The notes under the pieces were generated by a model. It made no database searches and was not told the origin of the DNA. It saw nothing but the letters and a program-made list of their open reading frames with translations. Positions 52,568-62,514 of a DNA stretch of 64,000 nt are shown here, piece after piece. Made by a program: the position numbers and the translations under genes. The DNA is from Sphingomonas colocasiae (lineage in GTDB: Bacteria; Pseudomonadota; Alphaproteobacteria; Sphingomonadales; Sphingomonadaceae), in assembly GCF_019880585.1 (NCBI RefSeq), contig NZ_JAINVV010000006.1, positions 124,001 to 188,000 on the forward strand. Reading direction: 5' to 3'. Positions within the stretch are counted from its first letter, which is position 1; the number at the start of each line of letters is the position of its first letter.

Positions 52568-53473
52568 CTATTCCTCCGCAGAAGATGTCTTGGCGAGTGC
52601 ACGGAAGCTGTCGAAGTCATGCGTCGGCCGCCCGCTTCGGAGCCAGTCGAGCGCCGGCTCCATCGGCAGCAGCGGCACTGGCGCGGCGCGCGCGCCAAGC
52701 GCGGCGAGTTGCCGGGCCGCGACGCCGTCGGGCACCTCGGCCACGCCCTTCCGGACCGAAATCCCGAAGAAACTTTCGAGATGATCGTGCAGCAAGCCCG
52801 CATCGATCGCGCTGTGCGGATAATCGATCGCGGCATAAATCAATCCGTCGTCCGGCTGCTGAAGGGCCGACAGGGCCGGCTGGACATAGGGAAAGTCGAC
52901 GACGCGAGCGCCCACCTTCGCCCAGATCGCGAGCCGGTCGACCTGATCGGTTCCCGAATGAGCGGTGTCGGCGGCGTATTCCTCGGCGGTCAGGCGGAGC
53001 GGATCATTCTGCTCGATGAAGATGGCAGGGGGTAGAGACGCCCGATCAAGCCCGAGTGCGACGAGCGCGAGTTCACGCACCGCGCCCAGGATGACACGCA
53101 AGAGGCCACGCCCCCGCGCCGCTGCCTCGACATAGACGTAGTTGAGCGCGATCGTTGCAGGCGGCAGCCCGCCGCCGCTGTCGATGCCGGTCGCGAGAAG
53201 ATTGGCGCCGCCGAGCAGGGTTCCCCGTTCATCTTCGAACACGGCGACGAGTTCCGAATGCGTACGGCCATAGGCGTGACGATGACTTCGGTTCAGTGCC
53301 AGGCAGGCCTTGAACCCCTCCAGTTCTTCGCGCTCGTCAGGAAGGACGAAAGCCCGGTCATATCCTGAAAAGAAGCGGCTCAGCACGGTCGAGCCGGGAT
53401 CGCCCGACGCCTTGACGCGTATCCCGCCGCCAAGATCGAGCACGATCAATCGATTGTCGGTCCCCCCGGGCAT
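52568..53473 (-). CDS. GNAT-like protein in a two-gene operon
   Basis: The 301-residue protein contains a probable acetyltransferase core: SELVAVFEDERGTLLGGANL, then TIALNYVYVEAAARGRGLLRVIL, with the acetyl-CoA loop-like RGRGLL at about residues 136-141. The C-terminal third (GARVVDFPYVQPAL onward) is outside a minimal GNAT fold. Substrate unknown. It precedes the large membrane-anchored protein by six bases. The pairing suggests a joint function; the sequence alone does not say which. Confidence 0.7.
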   Translation of the reverse strand: MPGGTDNRLIVLDLGGGIRVKASGDPGSTVLSRFFSGYDRAFVLPDEREELEGFKACLALNRSHRHAYGRTHSELVAVFEDERGTLLGGANLLATGIDSGGGLPPATIALNYVYVEAAARGRGLLRVILGAVRELALVALGLDRASLPPAIFIEQNDPLRLTAEEYAADTAHSGTDQVDRLAIWAKVGARVVDFPYVQPALSALQQPDDGLIYAAIDYPHSAIDAGLLHDHLESFFGISVRKGVAEVPDGVAARQLAALGARAAPVPLLPMEPALDWLRSGRPTHDFDSFRALAKTSSAEE

Positions 53474-53659
53474 GGCCGATGATTGCCACGCGATCCCGAC
53501 CGTCGCAAGGCTAGGTTATCCGCAAGCAGGCGCTCCACGCAGCAGACCGCTGTCGGCCGGACGCCATCTTTGAACGAGGACCACATCCCTGAGGCTTCGA
53601 CGGTTTTCGATGACGATTCGGGTGCCCGGCGGCATGCCCCTCCTCGCCTGCCTCCTTCC

Positions 53660-53893
53660 TCAATTGAGTGCGAGCACCTGTTTGCTCCTTATCCCTGACT
53701 CCTGAAGCTCGCCTTGTCGCAATAAACCCGCTGCCAGGCCGAGGAGGATCGCGGCCTGTTCGTCATTGAGTTGATGCTGGAAATCCGACAAGAACTGACC
53801 GAGCGTCATAGCGGCTTCAGTTCCCGATATCGCCGGCATAGCTCCAGCAATATCTGAAATTAGCTCCAAGATGTCGAGTTTACAGCTTTCCAT
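53660..53893 (-). CDS. small acidic helical protein, unknown
   Basis: A 77-residue frame reads MESCKLDILELISDIAGAM and later MTLGQFLSDFQHQLNDEQ, then an Ala/Leu helix. The composition is natural and helical. GGGGG lies six bases before the ATG at 53893; another ATG at 53911 is possible. No family is recognised. It stands alone between the GNAT unit and the BLUF gene. Confidence 0.5.
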   Translation of the reverse strand: MESCKLDILELISDIAGAMPAISGTEAAMTLGQFLSDFQHQLNDEQAAILLGLAAGLLRQGELQESGIRSKQVLALN

Positions 53894-54124
53894 GATTGCC
53901 CCCGCGTCCATTTATGACTGCGCGCATCGGGTTGGAAACCGTCCGGCCCGCTCGCCATGCCTCCGACGGCGTCTTTTTTATCGTTGTGCAACGCAACAAA
54001 TCCTAAATCCATGATGGTTGCGGCTGCGTTGAGACCCGAAAACTGCACGCTTGACCCGTGAGCGGAGCAAGACCGCCGCCGTTTAGCTCCCTCGCGCACC
54101 CTCGCCCGGAGGCATGACGCCGGT

Positions 54125-54544
54125 CTAACGCTCCAGCGCCGCCATTGATCGAAGCAGCTCGATCAGGTCATGGGCGGCAAACGGGTTTGGTGAAGCCGAG
54201 GGAGAGCGGACGAGCGGACCCAACCGGCTTTCAACCAGTGTAGCGGGGCCCGCATAAGCCATCGTCCAGTTGGCAAAGCGGCGCATGGAGATTTGCTCGA
54301 CCTCCAAAACCCTCACATTCGTGTGTCGTGGATCCCGGCTGATGCTCTCCATGAGCTCATCCAGCGCCCCCGGTTCCCCTTCCAGTACCTGTGCGAAATG
54401 CGAGTATGCGAACATGAGGGCGCCGGTGACATCGAGCTTCATGTTGCGAACACGCGAGACATCGACAATTTCCGTGACGCGCCATTCCTCGTCAGGAACC
54501 TTCACCCTGGCGTCACTGACGTAAAGGAGCGAACGTAGAGCCAT
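54125..54544 (-). CDS. BLUF-domain blue-light photoreceptor
   Basis: The 139-residue protein consists of a BLUF domain with a short helical C-terminal extension. The flavin-signalling residues are visible: Tyr8 in LRSLLYVS, Asn34 in RVRNMKLDVTGALM, and Gln52 in HFAQVLEGE. The RDPRHTNVRVL motif follows. BLUF proteins bind FAD and respond to blue light, often through a partner protein. There is no fused output domain, so it is a short BLUF protein. The start at 54544 has AGGAGA eight bases ahead. It is divergent from a Crp/Fnr regulator, with 141 bases between. Confidence 0.92.
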   Translation of the reverse strand: MALRSLLYVSDARVKVPDEEWRVTEIVDVSRVRNMKLDVTGALMFAYSHFAQVLEGEPGALDELMESISRDPRHTNVRVLEVEQISMRRFANWTMAYAGPATLVESRLGPLVRSPSASPNPFAAHDLIELLRSMAALER

Positions 54545-54685
54545 CAATATCTCTCCTCGTCGGAGCACATCCCGCGCTGCCGACCCTTAGCCACATCCAA
54601 GCCCCTAGTTGTAAGAGTCTTTGCCAGGAACCTGAAAGACGTGATCTAAGTTGGACAGCCAAGTGCAAATTCGATCGGGTCGCTC

Positions 54686-55438
54686 GTGCAAACCGCAAAT
54701 GTGACATCACCCCTGGAGCCGTTTTTGACAAGGTTACGGGACCATGCGGATCTCACCGACTTGGACGCAGCATCGGTCCTGGCGCTGCCGAGTACACGGC
54801 ATGTCTTCACTGCTGGCGATTATCTCGTGCGCTATGGCGAGATCCCAACCAGTTGCCATCTTTTGTTAACGGGCTTTGCGCAGCGCAATAAGCTCTTGCC
54901 GGATGGCTCCCGGCAAATCATCGGCCTCCATATCGCCGGAGACCTTGTCGACTTCCAATATTCGTTGTTGGGTCGTGCAACCCATAATGTGCAGTTGCTC
55001 ACGCCGGCCAAGGTTCTCGAGATTCCTGTCGGGCCGCTCGTCCACCTGATGCGTTCCCGCCCCGCGGTGGCGGAAGCGATCTGGCGCAATGGCCTGACCG
55101 AGGCCTGCGTGTTCGAGGAATGGATCGTCAATATTGGTCGGCGCGACGCACGAAGCCGGATCGCCCATCTTTTCTGCGAGATCGGAATCCGGCAGGAGCA
55201 GGTCGGGCTTGGTTCCCGATCGCATTTCGACCTTCCGTTGTCCCAGGAGCAATTGGGTGATGCGCTGGGCCTGACCGCAGTCCATGTCAACCGAGTATTG
55301 AGACGGATGGAGGCGGAAAAGCTCGCTTGGAAAAGCCGGCGTTCGGTCAAGGTTTTCGACTGGGACCGCCTTGCCGCTGTCGGCGACTTTTCCGGCGACT
55401 ATCTGGATCAGCGACGCGCCGGACAAGGCGGGCTGTAA
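54686..55438 (+). CDS. Crp/Fnr family transcriptional regulator
   Basis: The 250-residue protein has a cyclic-nucleotide-binding-like N-terminal barrel (FTAGDYLVRYGEIPTSCHLLL, GLHIAGDLVDFQYSLLG). The C-terminal helix-turn-helix reads LPLSQEQLGDALGLTAVHVNRVLRRME in consecutive parts. No Cys cluster of the FNR type is seen. It belongs to the group common in sphingomonads and rhizobia. The GTG at 54686 is the longest start; a GTG at 54701 would also serve. Divergent orientation to the BLUF gene suggests shared control. Confidence 0.9.
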   Translation: MQTANVTSPLEPFLTRLRDHADLTDLDAASVLALPSTRHVFTAGDYLVRYGEIPTSCHLLLTGFAQRNKLLPDGSRQIIGLHIAGDLVDFQYSLLGRATHNVQLLTPAKVLEIPVGPLVHLMRSRPAVAEAIWRNGLTEACVFEEWIVNIGRRDARSRIAHLFCEIGIRQEQVGLGSRSHFDLPLSQEQLGDALGLTAVHVNRVLRRMEAEKLAWKSRRSVKVFDWDRLAAVGDFSGDYLDQRRAGQGGL

Positions 55439-55691
55439 AGGCGCATATCACCCTGTCGCACGACAGGCCCGGAGGTGGCGCCCGCCGGGAGCGGGCGAGC
55501 CCAGGACAAAGCACACTTGATGCCGATTTTTCCAGGAAATGGCTGTTAAGGGATAGAGCAGCGGGAAGGCTGGCGGCGATAGCGATCCGATGCGAGGGCC
55601 GCTCGTTTCCAGTATTTTGAGCGCCAGAGTGTTGGGAGAGCCTGCCTTGTGGCAATGAGCGTCCTCTGTCTGCCGGCATCCTGGGAACGGC

Positions 55692-55934
55692 TCACCTCGA
55701 GTGAGGTTCGTTGGTCCCTCGCTCCAGTTCCTCGCGCGTCACCCAGGTCCCGACAGTCCCGCCGTACCTGTACCGACTATCCTGATGGTGCCCGTCCTGC
55801 CCCAGATAATGCTCGATACCCCCGATGATGGCTCCTGCGATCATGAAGAGTCCGTCACGGGTCTCTTCCTCGCGTTCAATGATAAAAGTCACGATGCCAC
55901 TGGCACCAAAGTGGCGGAAGGTCTGACCGATTGC
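55692..55934 (-). CDS. possible small protein, unknown
   Basis: An 80-codon frame from an ATG at 55934 reads MAIGQTFRHFGASGIVTFII, REEETRDGLFMIAGAIIGG and ends GTVGTWVTREELERG. The composition is acceptable for a protein, but no family or ribosome binding site supports it. The region also has open frames on the other strand, so the call is weak. Confidence 0.25.
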   Translation of the reverse strand, partial: AIGQTFRHFGASGIVTFIIEREEETRDGLFMIAGAIIGGIEHYLGQDGHHQDSRYRYGGTVGTWVTREELERGTNEPHSR

Positions 55935-55935
55935 C

Positions 55936-56166
55936 ATGTTACCGATGTGCCCGATGCCAAGGCTGATGTCACATTGTCGGCTAGGCTCAGTCCGGGAACT
56001 TCGCGAAAACATTGCGAGCGAATTGGCCGGGATCGATGATCCGGAAGCGCACGCGACGCTTGGGACCTTGCCTAATTTCCTGGTTCGCACTGAGGCAATC
56101 CGCGAGCATATGCGCGCGACGGTCGATCACATCTCGGTCTTGATCGAGCAGCACGACCCGCGATGA
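55936..56166 (+). CDS. possible small protein, unknown
   Basis: The frame reads VRELRENIASELAGIDDPEA, then LPNFLVRTEAIREHMRATVDH before the stop. It looks like a helical protein of about 60 residues, but the N-terminal residues before it are unconvincing and the start is uncertain. No family is recognised. Confidence 0.25.
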   Translation: MLPMCPMPRLMSHCRLGSVRELRENIASELAGIDDPEAHATLGTLPNFLVRTEAIREHMRATVDHISVLIEQHDPR

Positions 56167-56383
56167 GCAGGAGCAGACCAGCTGCTTTAGGGATTTTCAT
56201 GCGTTGCGATACCGCTTCCGGGTTCGATGCCGCGCCGCTGATACTCCAACTCAACCAGATTAAGCCAAGGCGCATTACCTGCAGAATTCGCCACGCCCTG
56301 AACGGCATCGATCCAAGCGCATCTTTGATCTCGATCAGCTTTTTTTCCATGTCTTGCCTGCCGGCGGCCAAGGCAACGGCGCA

Positions 56384-56569
56384 TCAGCCTAAGGCGATAG
56401 GGGCCGGCGCCCCATGGCGGAAGCTGTCGGGCCGGAGCCACCAGGGGCAGCCCGATCGCAGCACATGGAGGATCGCCTCGATCATCCGGCGCATCGACCA
56501 TCGTCGTCGCCGTCAGCATGGTCGGGGTGATGGCAGATACGGCTCGATCAGTCGCCAATCGGAATCGCT
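56384..56569 (-). pseudogene. IS5-type transposase remnant
   Basis: On the minus strand about 60 codons read SDSDWRLIEPYLPSPRP, then a stop codon, then RRRRWSMRRMIEAILHVLRSGCPWWLRPDSF. This is the N-terminal signature of IS5-family (IS5/IS1182-like) transposases. The frame then breaks, and the catalytic DDE part is absent. No terminal inverted repeats were identified. It is a dead insertion-sequence remnant about 90 bases beyond the groEL stop. Confidence 0.7.
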
Positions 56570-56627
56570 GAGATCGCTTCCATATCGCAGGCCCGCGCGG
56601 GTTCGAGCCCCAGACTCTCGTAAGAAA

Positions 56628-56655
56628 CGGGAGGCCCGGCAAGCCGGGCCTCCCG
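56628..56655 (-). terminator. groEL terminator
   Basis: CGGGAGGCCCGGC and GCCGGGCCTCCCG (56628-56640 and 56643-56655) form a 13-base hairpin with a 2-base loop (AA on the plus strand). On the minus strand it is followed by TTTCTTA. It begins four bases after the groEL stop, so it is the terminator of the groESL operon. Confidence 0.8.
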
Positions 56656-56659
56656 CAAG

Positions 56660-58294
<1,635 letters not shown>

Positions 58295-58334
58295 CTATTT
58301 CCTTCCTGAATGTTCGAGGGATAAGGGCGGTCGA

Positions 58335-58649
58335 TCAGGCCGCCTGCTTGAGAGGCACGACGTTGTCGATCACGCCGAGGATGTCGCTCTCCTTCATGAT
58401 GAGCAGATCCTCGCCGTCGATCTTGACCTCGGTGCCCGACCATTTGCCGAACAGGATGCGGTCGTCGGCCTTGACGGACAACTCGACAAGCGCTCCGCTA
58501 TCGTCGCGCACGCCGGGGCCGACTGCCACAACTTCGCCTTCCTGCGGTTTTTCCTTGGCGGTGTCGGGAATGATGATGCCGCCCGAGGTCTTTTCCTCGG
58601 CTTCGATGCGGCGGACGACCACACGGTCGTGCAAGGGGCGGAAATGCAT
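58335..58649 (-). CDS. groES: co-chaperonin GroES
   Basis: The 104-residue protein has the GroES fold: [14 protein letters not shown], the mobile loop [18 protein letters not shown] at about residues 18-35, GEVVAVGPG, and the C-terminal [14 protein letters not shown]. It is slightly longer than usual by a short VPLKQAA end. GGAGG lies seven bases before the ATG. A 115-base leader separates it from the CIRCE element. Confidence 0.95.
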   Translation of the reverse strand: MHFRPLHDRVVVRRIEAEEKTSGGIIIPDTAKEKPQEGEVVAVGPGVRDDSGALVELSVKADDRILFGKWSGTEVKIDGEDLLIMKESDILGVIDNVVPLKQAA

Positions 58650-58763
58650 GCATAACCTCCAGATGCAAAACAGATTGTGATGTCCCTATCGTTCAAATGA
58701 GCGACAGGTTTGGGTGAGCTAGGCGAAGAAATTTCTGCGTTCAAGAGGGACGAAGAAATTTTT

Positions 58764-58790
58764 CTGGCACTCAGGCACCCAGAGTGCCAG
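58764..58790 (-). promoter_or_regulatory. CIRCE element (HrcA operator)
   Basis: CTGGCACTC and GAGTGCCAG, a perfect 9-base inverted repeat around a 9-base spacer, match the CIRCE consensus (TTAGCACTC-N9-GAGTGCTAA) except for the outer bases, where both arms have changed together. It lies upstream of groES, so HrcA repression of this groESL is expected. hrcA is not in the window. Confidence 0.88.
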
Positions 58791-58922
58791 CTCAGCCCTT
58801 TTCCAGCGACAAGCACCGGCACTAGCCCTCTTGACGCGACTCAAGACCGCACCAAAATCTTCGGCCAAGCGCGGTATCGCCCACGCATGAAAAGGAGCGA
58901 CAAAAGGAAAGGAGCCACGGTC

Positions 58923-59159
58923 ATGTCGCAGCCATCTTCGCGTTTTCTACACCCGTTTGACGTTGCTTGCCATCCGAGCCTGGAGCCGGAAGTGAAGCGT
59001 GCCATCCTCGCCTCTTGGGCGTCCGAGCACACCGCGGTGAAGGACCAGCCGGCGATGCGCAGGCCGCCTGCCCCCAAGCGCGCCGAACCGGTCGACGAGA
59101 TCCTAACCACCATGCGGTCGCCCGAGGCATCGCGGACAGAGAGCCGGGCGGAGAGATGA
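58923..59159 (+). CDS. small conserved protein beside groESL and usg
   Basis: The 78-residue protein has FLHPFDVACHPSLEPEVKRA, then ILASWASEHTAVKDQPAMRR, followed by a Pro/Arg linker and VDEILTTMRS. This layout (PxDV, dP.Ls..eK..ILaSWASD, AVe..PaLR) occurs in small uncharacterised proteins of rhizobia and sphingomonads, as I remember them. Its stop overlaps the start of the usg gene (ATGA). Function unknown. Confidence 0.75.
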   Translation: MSQPSSRFLHPFDVACHPSLEPEVKRAILASWASEHTAVKDQPAMRRPPAPKRAEPVDEILTTMRSPEASRTESRAER

Positions 59160-59425
59160 TCGATCGCGATTTCACGGCGCAGCTGGAGGGCTATGGTCTC
59201 ACCACCGCCGAGATTCATTATTATCGGCCCGATGCACCGTCGCTTCTCCAGCTCTTCGTCTGGCAGGAATATGACTTGGCGCCTGATTTCCCCGTGCTGT
59301 TTGACTTTCTCGACCATTGGCGGCGCGAGATCGAGGCTGCACTCCATTCAGTCCGCATCGCCCATGAACGACAGATTGGCCCTACCGAATGGCGCGCGGT
59401 CGACGGCATCTTCCCGCTTCGATGA
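59156..59425 (+). CDS. usg: Usg family protein
   Basis: The 89-residue product reads FTAQLEGYGLTTAEIHYYRPD, PSLLQLFVWQEYDLAPDFPV and LHSVRIAHERQIGPTEWRAV in succession. This matches the alphaproteobacterial Usg family, named for its place near tRNA-modification or asd genes elsewhere. The role is not established. It is coupled to the preceding small gene by ATGA. Confidence 0.88.
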   Translation: MIDRDFTAQLEGYGLTTAEIHYYRPDAPSLLQLFVWQEYDLAPDFPVLFDFLDHWRREIEAALHSVRIAHERQIGPTEWRAVDGIFPLR

Positions 59426-59854
59426 CCATGGTCGATCATTTCGGCAGAAAGCGCAGACAAGACGGTATCCGGTTGGAAATCGAATAATTTCAAGGAGTCG
59501 TGCCGGAGGACGGCCTGCTGCCTGCGACTTGCTGGAACATATATTCGACGCGTGGACCTCTAAAGACCGCCAGGCGGACAAGCCAACCGGCACCTGGGGC
59601 TGCTCCGTTTGCGTGAGTGATATAGAGTTTCTGAACTCCCTCTCGCGGCGGAGTCTCGATGCCGAGGCGCATTCGCGAGGAATCTGGGCAAGCGCCCGCA
59701 TCAACTCGACGAAGCCGCCTTTGTGACCTTATACTGCCCGCGCACCAATGAAGTCCCGTTCCCAGAGCCGGTATCCGATCCCGCGACGTGCGTTATCGAA
59801 CGCGGCGGTTGACCCGCCGGCAGGCACGGGCAGGCTTTAGACGGGGGGGGCGTC
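59426..59854. other. gene-free interval
   Basis: About 430 bases between usg and the aspartic protease hold no supported gene. A run of eight G residues at about 59842-59850 lies just ahead of the protease start and may contribute its ribosome binding site. Confidence 0.4.
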
Positions 59855-60775
59855 GTGCGTTTTTCCATCGGATCTCGGATCATCGTCGCTCTTGTCGCCA
59901 TGCTCTCGATGCCGGCGCCAGGCATTGCCGCGCCTCCCCCGGTCGCGCGAAGCCCCGTCACGATAGCGCTCGGCGACTATCTCGGCGTGCTCAAGACCGC
60001 CGAGATCCGGATCGGCGACGAGCGCGCCACAATGATATTGGACACCGGGGGCGGCATCACGGTCATCACCCCCGAATTTGCACGCAGGATCGGCTGCAAG
60101 CCCTGGGGCCAGCTCAGCGGCTCGCGGATGAGCGGCGAGCGGCTGACGATGCAACGCTGTGCGCGGCAGCCCGTCGCGATCGCGGGGCAGGAACTCGGGC
60201 CGCTCGAGATGGGTGTCTTCGACCTGGCGCGCATCCTGCCCGCGGACGCGCCGCGCGTCGACGGCGTGCTGTCTCTCGACGCGTTCGCATCCGTTCCCCT
60301 GACCCTCGAGCTCGAAGCCGCCCGGTTGACGATCGAGACGCCGGACAGTGTCAGGCTTCGCACGAGTGCGGCGGCGGAAATACCCATGCGGTTGCATCGC
60401 CAGGCGGGAGGCGCCAGCCTTACGGTCATGGCGGCCGTGCCGGCGGCACCGGGCGATCTCTGGATGCAGATCGATTCGGGGAGTGACGCGCCCTTGCAGC
60501 TGCCGCCTTCCTCCGCGTCCGCGCTTGGGGTCGAACCGGGCGCCGGGGAGCAGGTCATCACGCTTTTCGCCGGAACAGCGGCAGGCCGGGATATCGCCGT
60601 CGCGGCCAAGGCCCGCGTGCGGGACATGATCATCGACGGCAATATCGGGATAGCGGTTCTGCGAAATTGGGTGATGACCTTCGATTTCGCCGGCGAGAGA
60701 TTGTGGATCAGGCGGGCGACGACGGTCGATCGGGCACAGCCTGCGCCGGGCCCTTTATCCAAACCCGCCCGGTAA
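59855..60775 (+). CDS. exported retropepsin-like aspartic protease
   Basis: The 306-residue protein has a signal peptide (MRFSIGSRIIVALVAMLSM, cleavage after GIAA) and two aspartic motifs. ILDTGGGITVI at about residue 62 and IDSGSDAPL at about 207 imply two retropepsin-like (clan AA) halves in one chain, as in bacterial TIGR02281/PF13650-type proteases. Substrate unknown; it should act in the periplasm. The start is a GTG at 59855 behind a G-rich tract. It stands alone, convergent with the fecR unit. Confidence 0.8.
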   Translation: MRFSIGSRIIVALVAMLSMPAPGIAAPPPVARSPVTIALGDYLGVLKTAEIRIGDERATMILDTGGGITVITPEFARRIGCKPWGQLSGSRMSGERLTMQRCARQPVAIAGQELGPLEMGVFDLARILPADAPRVDGVLSLDAFASVPLTLELEAARLTIETPDSVRLRTSAAAEIPMRLHRQAGGASLTVMAAVPAAPGDLWMQIDSGSDAPLQLPPSSASALGVEPGAGEQVITLFAGTAAGRDIAVAAKARVRDMIIDGNIGIAVLRNWVMTFDFAGERLWIRRATTVDRAQPAPGPLSKPAR

Positions 60776-60998
60776 CGGACGCGAAGGAGGCGGCCGCGGC
60801 TTCGCTTGCCGCGCTCGAGAGAGGAAACAGCGAAGCGACCGGGTCGCCGGCCATGCCAAGCGGCGCGATGCGCCCTCGGACCTTGAGCAAAAGCATAGTG
60901 TGCCGGCGCGTTAGGCCCGGAGGGCTTCGAAACCGCAAACAGGCCGTTACGAGCGGCCGGCCGTCTCCGGGCATTGAGCGACAGGCCCGCGCCCGAAA

Positions 60999-61376
60999 TC
61001 AGTTCGCCTCGCTCGCCTTTTCCTGCGCCCAGCGCCGATAGGCTTCGACGAACGCGTTCACCTCGTTGGCCATGGTGTTGCTCGCCTCGGCGGCCTTGCG
61101 CCCCTCGGCGATCAGCGCCTCGGCGCGCTTGCGGGTATCTTCGAGGACCGGCCGCATGCAATCGACATAGTCCTGGGTCGCCGCGGTCACACGCTCGATC
61201 TCGCTCTTGTCGACGCGCGGCCTGTCGCTCAGCTCGGGCTTGCGGCACGCGGACGCGGGCGACGGCGTACCTCCCTGCCCCGAGCCCCCGGCCTGCGCCA
61301 GCGCCGGTCCGGCCTGCGCGACCAGCGCCGCGGCAAGCGCCGCCGAAATCCATCCTGTCCTGCCGGCCATCGCCAT
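60999..61376 (-). CDS. secreted small protein, unknown
   Basis: The 125-residue protein has a signal peptide (GWISAALAAALVAQAGPALAQ), a Gly/Ser linker, then a helical domain with two Cys (SACRKPEL and YVDCMRPV), which may form a disulfide. AEALIAEGRKAAEASNTMAN is in the final helix. No family name is recalled. It is the last gene of the exbB-exbD-tonB-fecR strand, 83 bases beyond fecR. ATGs at 61376 and 61370 are both possible. Confidence 0.65.
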   Translation of the reverse strand: MAMAGRTGWISAALAAALVAQAGPALAQAGGSGQGGTPSPASACRKPELSDRPRVDKSEIERVTAATQDYVDCMRPVLEDTRKRAEALIAEGRKAAEASNTMANEVNAFVEAYRRWAQEKASEAN

Positions 61377-61459
61377 TCTCCCCGAGATGATGCGTCACAC
61401 ATGACGCCTGCACCTCAACGAGCGCGGACCGCATGTCCTCATGCGGCACGCCGCCGCGA

Positions 61460-62413
61460 TCAGCTGATGATCACCACGCCGGGCAGTCGCGTCGCGGTGA
61501 CGTTCTGGGAATCCTCGAGCCGTTCGATCCACTGGTCGATCCGGTCGAGATGGACGACGGCGTCGATCCGGCGCTGCCCCGCCCTGTCGTTCCTGAGCAT
61601 GATCATGCCGGGATAATAGCGGTCGATCTCGGCGACCACCTGCGCGAGCGGCCGGCCCCTGAACACCAGGAAACCGCGCGACCAGGAAAGAAGCTCGCCC
61701 GCGTTGACGCCGGCGACGGCGCCGTTCCGGCCGCGGCCGAACGCGACCTGCTGGTTGGGCGTCAGGTCGACATGCGAACCGCCGGCCGATACCCGCACCT
61801 TGCCGCGGATGACGGTGACGCGCGCGCCGTCACCCTCGCGCTTGACCGAGAATGCGGTGCCGAGCACGCGAACCTCGCCCGCGCCAGCCCCGATCACGAA
61901 CGGACGCGACGGATCGCGCTTCACGTCGAAGAACGCCTCGCCCCGCGCCAGCGTCACGCGGCGTTCATTGCCCCGATAGTCGATATCGATCGCCGACCCG
62001 GTGTTGAGCTCCACCTTGCTGCCGTCCGCCAGCTCGGCATGGCCCCGCGCCGCCCCTTGCGTCGCATGGTCATATTGCCAGACGGTGAGATATTGCTGGC
62101 CGATGACCGCCATCGCCGCGATGCCCGCCGCCATGGCGGCGAAGCGCCGTCCCCAGTTCGCGAGCTGGCGCGGCCGGTGCCGCAGCTGCACGACATTGTC
62201 GGGCGGGCGCACCGCCCTGTCCATGTCGCCCAGGATGCTTTCGACCTCGGCATAATAGCGGGCATTCTCGGGATCCTGGCGCCACCGCTCGAAGGCGCGG
62301 ATCTCCGCATCGGACATCTCGCCCGAGGTGGAACGCGTGATCCAGCGCAGGGCTTCCTCTTCGGGATCCTGCCCGAATTTCAGCCGGCGCGTCTCTTGAT
62401 CGATCCCCGTCAT
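61460..62413 (-). CDS. fecR: FecR family sigma-factor regulator
   Basis: The 317-residue protein has the FecR layout. An N-terminal DUF4880-like cytoplasmic part reads EEEALRWITRSTSGEMSDAEIRAFERW in consecutive parts. Then come one membrane segment (about residues 85-103), a periplasmic FecR domain (HAELADGSKVELNTGSAIDI, GEAFFDVKRDPSRPFVIGAG), and a C-terminal DUF4974-like secretin/TonB short domain (GRPLAQVVAEIDRYYPG). FecR transmits a signal from a TonB receptor to an ECF sigma factor. No sigma gene is in the window. The start at 62413 follows GAGGAT. Confidence 0.9.
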   Translation of the reverse strand: MTGIDQETRRLKFGQDPEEEALRWITRSTSGEMSDAEIRAFERWRQDPENARYYAEVESILGDMDRAVRPPDNVVQLRHRPRQLANWGRRFAAMAAGIAAMAVIGQQYLTVWQYDHATQGAARGHAELADGSKVELNTGSAIDIDYRGNERRVTLARGEAFFDVKRDPSRPFVIGAGAGEVRVLGTAFSVKREGDGARVTVIRGKVRVSAGGSHVDLTPNQQVAFGRGRNGAVAGVNAGELLSWSRGFLVFRGRPLAQVVAEIDRYYPGMIMLRNDRAGQRRIDAVVHLDRIDQWIERLEDSQNVTATRLPGVVIIS

Positions 62414-62514
62414 ATCCTCACTACGAGTGACCCCCGACAAACCGCACGCCACCGGATGATCCATTTTGGTGGCTAGTTCCAAACACGGCCCGGTGGCAAC
62501 ACCCGCTCCTCTCC

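Noticed and set aside
53860-54099. 79-codon minus-strand frame between the small protein and the BLUF gene
   Set aside because: Overlaps the better-supported 77-residue frame, lacks a ribosome binding site, and its residues show no secondary-structure pattern.
56595-56630. GGTTCGAGCCCC followed by a short GC stem resembles a tRNA T-arm and 3' end
   Set aside because: The stem pairs at only three of five positions, there is no acceptor partner, D-arm or anticodon arm upstream, and the sequence runs directly into the groEL terminator.
59348-59704. 118-codon minus-strand frame after usg
   Set aside because: No ribosome binding site, mixed composition, and part of it overlaps usg in antisense; no family pattern.
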